DNA from: an uncultured Ignavibacteria bacterium
Lineage (GTDB): Bacteria; Bacteroidota; Ignavibacteria; Tepidaquicellales; Tepidaquicellaceae
Reading direction: 5' to 3'
Assembly (NCBI GenBank): GCA_937924675.1
Contig: CALEVL010000135.1
Location: 1-7,178, forward strand
Length of the DNA stretch: 7,178 nt
The notes below the pieces were generated by a model. It was not told the origin of the DNA and ran no database searches. It saw nothing but the letters and a program-made list of their open reading frames with translations. A program made the translations under genes and the position numbers. This document shows positions 5,066 through 7,178 of this stretch, one piece after another; position 1 is the first letter of the stretch; each line of letters starts with the position of its first letter.

Positions 5066-6564
5066 GTACGCTTGTCAAGACATACAGAGTTGCATCCGGA
5101 GAACTGAAGTTTGAGTTCGTGTATAATCCATCGCTGGGGTCTCTAACTGACTTCAGTATCGTCGATGTGTCACCGCTCAGATACGGATATGACTCTGATG
5201 ATCCGAAGTCAATCTCAATATACCCAGCAAATATTGATATAGTGATTGATGATCTTGCCGGCGATAACCACACTAACTTCAGACAATTCTACAGCATTTA
5301 TAAAGCTGTATTCCCGTTCAATCATTACATTGTTTTGCACCTGATAATATCTCTCAACGGCGCAGTAATCTTCAAGGGACTTATAGATGAAGTCAGCAAT
5401 GAATATGATTCCAAATCAGTAAAAGTCTCATTCGTTGACGGGCTCAATTGGAGCAAGAGCGTAAACATTGGCAATCCATACTATTTAGATCACTTATCTA
5501 CGTACAATGTTATTCCAAGAGTTCAGAACGGTAACGCAATCGCTTACGGATTTACAGGCGTTTATTACACAGGAGGAAAAGGTTATTCGGTCAGGGACAC
5601 TATAGCTGGCGGAGACAAAGATGTTAATCTTGAGCTTGTGATAAGAATGCTTATTCAATCATTGCGTTCTGATCTTAATATCGAATTTCAGAATGATTAT
5701 AAGTTCGGTGATGAAGGAGTGTCAATCAACGACATGGTTGGAATCCAGCAAGTTAATTTAAGAAGAGTGATGAGCAATTTGTTCGGACGGTATGTAGTGA
5801 TTTATAAACAGCCGGGACTTCATAACAATATGCATTATCGCGAAGGACAAGATCCGGAGTACTGCAAGTTGGAATATTGGGATCTTGTTTTTGAAGACGA
5901 ATTATATGTGTGCTACTATCACAATTGGGATGGGACTTATCCGGCAATAATATCAGGACAGAAATATCAGAAAGGCGTGGACAGTAAAACAGTCGCGGAA
6001 ATACTGAAGCTGATCGCAATCAATTTGTTCAGCTATTTCGGACTTAAAGGAGCCAACACTTTCTTCTTCCGCCACAAAAGATATTCATCTTCCGCAACCC
6101 CGCTGAGCGGGATCCGGTCAATGTCCAAGTCGCTTGCAATTGACAAAGTGAATGAAGTGGTCATTAAGGATTACTACAGTGACAACTACGCAAGGAAAGG
6201 TAACAATTACAATATAGATGATCAGTCGATTGAATACAAAATCCCTCTGAATGCATTCAGAACACTGTTTGGCTGGGAGTACCGTTTGAACTACTTTGCA
6301 GCAGGACAAGTGAAGAGCGTAATCCATTTCTACGACCCTTATCTGCAGATCAGAGACATCCCGCAGGAATTGTTGTCAAGCGCCGAGTGGCAATCACACA
6401 AAGACCATCTGAATCAGTATGAATTTGAACTGGCAGGAATAGATTACCACATGGACAAGACTTATTCTGTTAACCAGGACAATTATACCGGGCTTGTCAG
6501 ACCAATAACAATTGAAAAAGATCTTCTCAACGAAGTAACTCAAATGACAGCATTGGAGATATGA
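5062..6564 (+). CDS. Probable distal tail / baseplate hub protein
   Basis: This 500-aa soluble, Tyr- and Asn-rich protein is encoded directly after the tape measure, where distal tail or hub proteins usually lie. Residues 1-125 look beta-rich: FEFVYNPSLGSLTDF, VSPLRYGYDSDDP, IDIVIDD, and GAVIFKGLIDEVSNEY followed by VKVSFVDGLNW. The 'G-x-x-x-F-K-G-x-I-D ... V-x-x-x-D-G-L' run is typical of hub beta-barrel domains. A helical segment follows near 190-210 (LELVIRMLIQSLRSDLNIEF), then a large middle domain with many aromatic residues. The C-terminal part (about 350-490) contains VNEVVIKDYYSDNY and ends in a helical EKDLLNEVTQMTALEI tail. No lytic or protease motif is seen. Start GTG with AGAAGG; its stop overlaps the next ATG by 4 nt. 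The role is inferred from position and fold pattern; a receptor-binding role is possible. Confidence 0.6.
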   Translation: MSTLVKTYRVASGELKFEFVYNPSLGSLTDFSIVDVSPLRYGYDSDDPKSISIYPANIDIVIDDLAGDNHTNFRQFYSIYKAVFPFNHYIVLHLIISLNGAVIFKGLIDEVSNEYDSKSVKVSFVDGLNWSKSVNIGNPYYLDHLSTYNVIPRVQNGNAIAYGFTGVYYTGGKGYSVRDTIAGGDKDVNLELVIRMLIQSLRSDLNIEFQNDYKFGDEGVSINDMVGIQQVNLRRVMSNLFGRYVVIYKQPGLHNNMHYREGQDPEYCKLEYWDLVFEDELYVCYYHNWDGTYPAIISGQKYQKGVDSKTVAEILKLIAINLFSYFGLKGANTFFFRHKRYSSSATPLSGIRSMSKSLAIDKVNEVVIKDYYSDNYARKGNNYNIDDQSIEYKIPLNAFRTLFGWEYRLNYFAAGQVKSVIHFYDPYLQIRDIPQELLSSAEWQSHKDHLNQYEFELAGIDYHMDKTYSVNQDNYTGLVRPITIEKDLLNEVTQMTALEI

Positions 6565-7073
6565 ACAGTCGGAACGGAGTATCGAAGGAATTCAGGTTCA
6601 GGGTAGAAGATCCTGTAACAAGGACCAGCATAGTTATTGATTTCTCCTTCAAATACCAGGCGATGAAGTACTGGACTGTAGAGAAGTGGATAACACACAC
6701 TGACATTGGCGGAGCTGACAGACAGAAATTTCTGTATCTGCATCATTACTTCCAGATTGACTGGAACCAGCTTATTGGCGGCGCTGACGCTGATCAGCTC
6801 TCACGTGTGCGCAATGCTGAATTCAGGGGGGCAAGATTATTCCTGACTCCCCATACGGATGTTGCATTCAGGGAGTTTGAGGTTTACAGCGTAAAGGAGT
6901 CGGGTGGATCCCAGATAGAGTTCTCACAGTTCATGAACCAACCACATTCACCGGGTAACAAAGGTACTGTGATCACTTACAAGACAGTGAATCCATATTA
7001 CCAATGGGAGATCGTTGACCCGTCAATACAGCAAGGCATAATTTCAAGAATCTTTCAACTAATACAGGGATGA
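6561..7073 (+). CDS. Tail/baseplate-associated protein of unknown function
   Basis: This 170-aa soluble protein shows no signal peptide or membrane span. The N-terminal half has alternating strands and aromatics (KEFRFRVEDPVTRTSIVIDF, then KYWTVEKWITHTD). A helix-like LYLHHYFQIDWNQLI follows, then FRGARLFLTPHTDVAFREFE and an ITYKTVNPYYQWEIVDPS stretch, ending in an IISRIFQLIQG helix. I do not recognise the family. It starts at 6561, its ATGA overlapping the stop of the hub gene, with GGAG just upstream, and ends in another ATGA overlap with the following gene. Tight coupling to the hub gene suggests a partner in the tail tip or baseplate. Confidence 0.6.
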   Translation: MNSRNGVSKEFRFRVEDPVTRTSIVIDFSFKYQAMKYWTVEKWITHTDIGGADRQKFLYLHHYFQIDWNQLIGGADADQLSRVRNAEFRGARLFLTPHTDVAFREFEVYSVKESGGSQIEFSQFMNQPHSPGNKGTVITYKTVNPYYQWEIVDPSIQQGIISRIFQLIQG

Positions 7074-7178
7074 GTTCAATAACGATATATCTCACAAATT
7101 CTTCGGGTGTGCCGCTTTCGGGACAGACCGTGAAGCTCCGAAGAGCAGGACTTAGCAACTTCGGCACTGATTACCTTA
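7070..7178 (+). CDS. Start of a further tail gene, 3'-truncated (possible fibre/adhesin)
   Basis: The ATG at 7070 overlaps the upstream TGA (ATGA) and the frame is open for 36 codons to the window edge. The product begins MSSITIYLTNSSGVPLSGQT and continues VKLRRAGLSNFG. The 'x-N-x-x-G-x-P-L-x-G-x-x-V-x-L' pattern is that of Ig-like/CNA-B-like beta-sandwich domains found in adhesins and phage fibres. AGGG adjoins the start codon. Function is inferred from this short segment and its position only. Confidence 0.55.
   Translation, partial: MSSITIYLTNSSGVPLSGQTVKLRRAGLSNFGTDYL

Noticed and set aside
4672..5273. Two minus-strand ORFs (73 and 76 aa) over the tape measure end and hub start
   Set aside because: Both are antisense to strong coding sequence (conserved tape-measure C-terminus and the hub N-terminus), with P/S-rich shadow-like composition.
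5753..6746. Minus-strand ORFs of 88, 69 and 68 aa inside the hub and following gene
   Set aside because: Cys/Val/Ile-rich reversed frames of real genes; no start signal and no arrangement as an operon.
6973..7167. 64-aa minus-strand ORF at the right edge
   Set aside because: It runs across the ATGA junction of two coupled + strand genes and has no support of its own.
1..7178. CRISPR array, tRNA, insertion sequence or attachment site
   Set aside because: No regularly spaced repeats, cloverleaf-like segments, transposase-like frames or terminal inverted repeats were seen on either strand.

Overview
The window is a tail-morphogenesis module of a tailed double-stranded DNA phage or prophage. 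The host is probably a Bacteroidota/Chlorobiota-type bacterium. That guess is weak: it rests on A/T-rich leaders without a Shine-Dalgarno (SD) sequence ahead of several genes and on the general look of the proteins. No integrase, lysis or host gene is present, so lytic and temperate lifestyles cannot be told apart. The long tape measure and single tube-like protein suggest a long tail. No sheath gene is visible, which leans towards a siphovirus but does not prove it.

Layout on the + strand: (1) a 5'-truncated structural protein with a repetitive beta-rich part, an SH3-like part and a pentapeptide-like tail; (2) a probable major tail tube protein, followed by a good intrinsic terminator; (3) a tail assembly chaperone, with a second chaperone reading frame reached by a probable -1 ribosomal frameshift on a run of eight T; (4) the tape measure protein (736 aa); (5) a 500-aa probable distal tail/baseplate hub protein; (6) a 170-aa tail protein of unknown role; (7) the first 36 codons of another protein, perhaps a fibre or adhesin. 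Genes 4 to 7 are joined by 4-nt start/stop overlaps (GTGA, ATGA, ATGA) and look like one translationally coupled operon.

The unusual part lies between the chaperone and the tape measure gene (about 2353-2855). Two very short genes of 39 and 41 aa run on the opposite strand. Both encode single-span membrane proteins, and they align without gaps (11 of 39 positions identical), so they are probably paralogues. Each sits directly upstream of, and divergent from, a tape-measure start: the 39-aa gene next to a broken tape-measure N-terminus at 2476, the 41-aa gene next to the intact gene at 2855. The unit 'antisense small membrane gene + tape-measure start' therefore occurs twice, once broken and once whole. 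A possible third small membrane ORF (59 aa) lies between them on the same minus strand. Base composition inside the tape measure gene jumps from about 35% to over 50% GC near 4560, where the conserved glycine-rich C-terminus begins. Together these suggest that about 2.35-4.56 kb was assembled by recombination between related but diverged phages, with the antisense small gene travelling with the tape measure gene.
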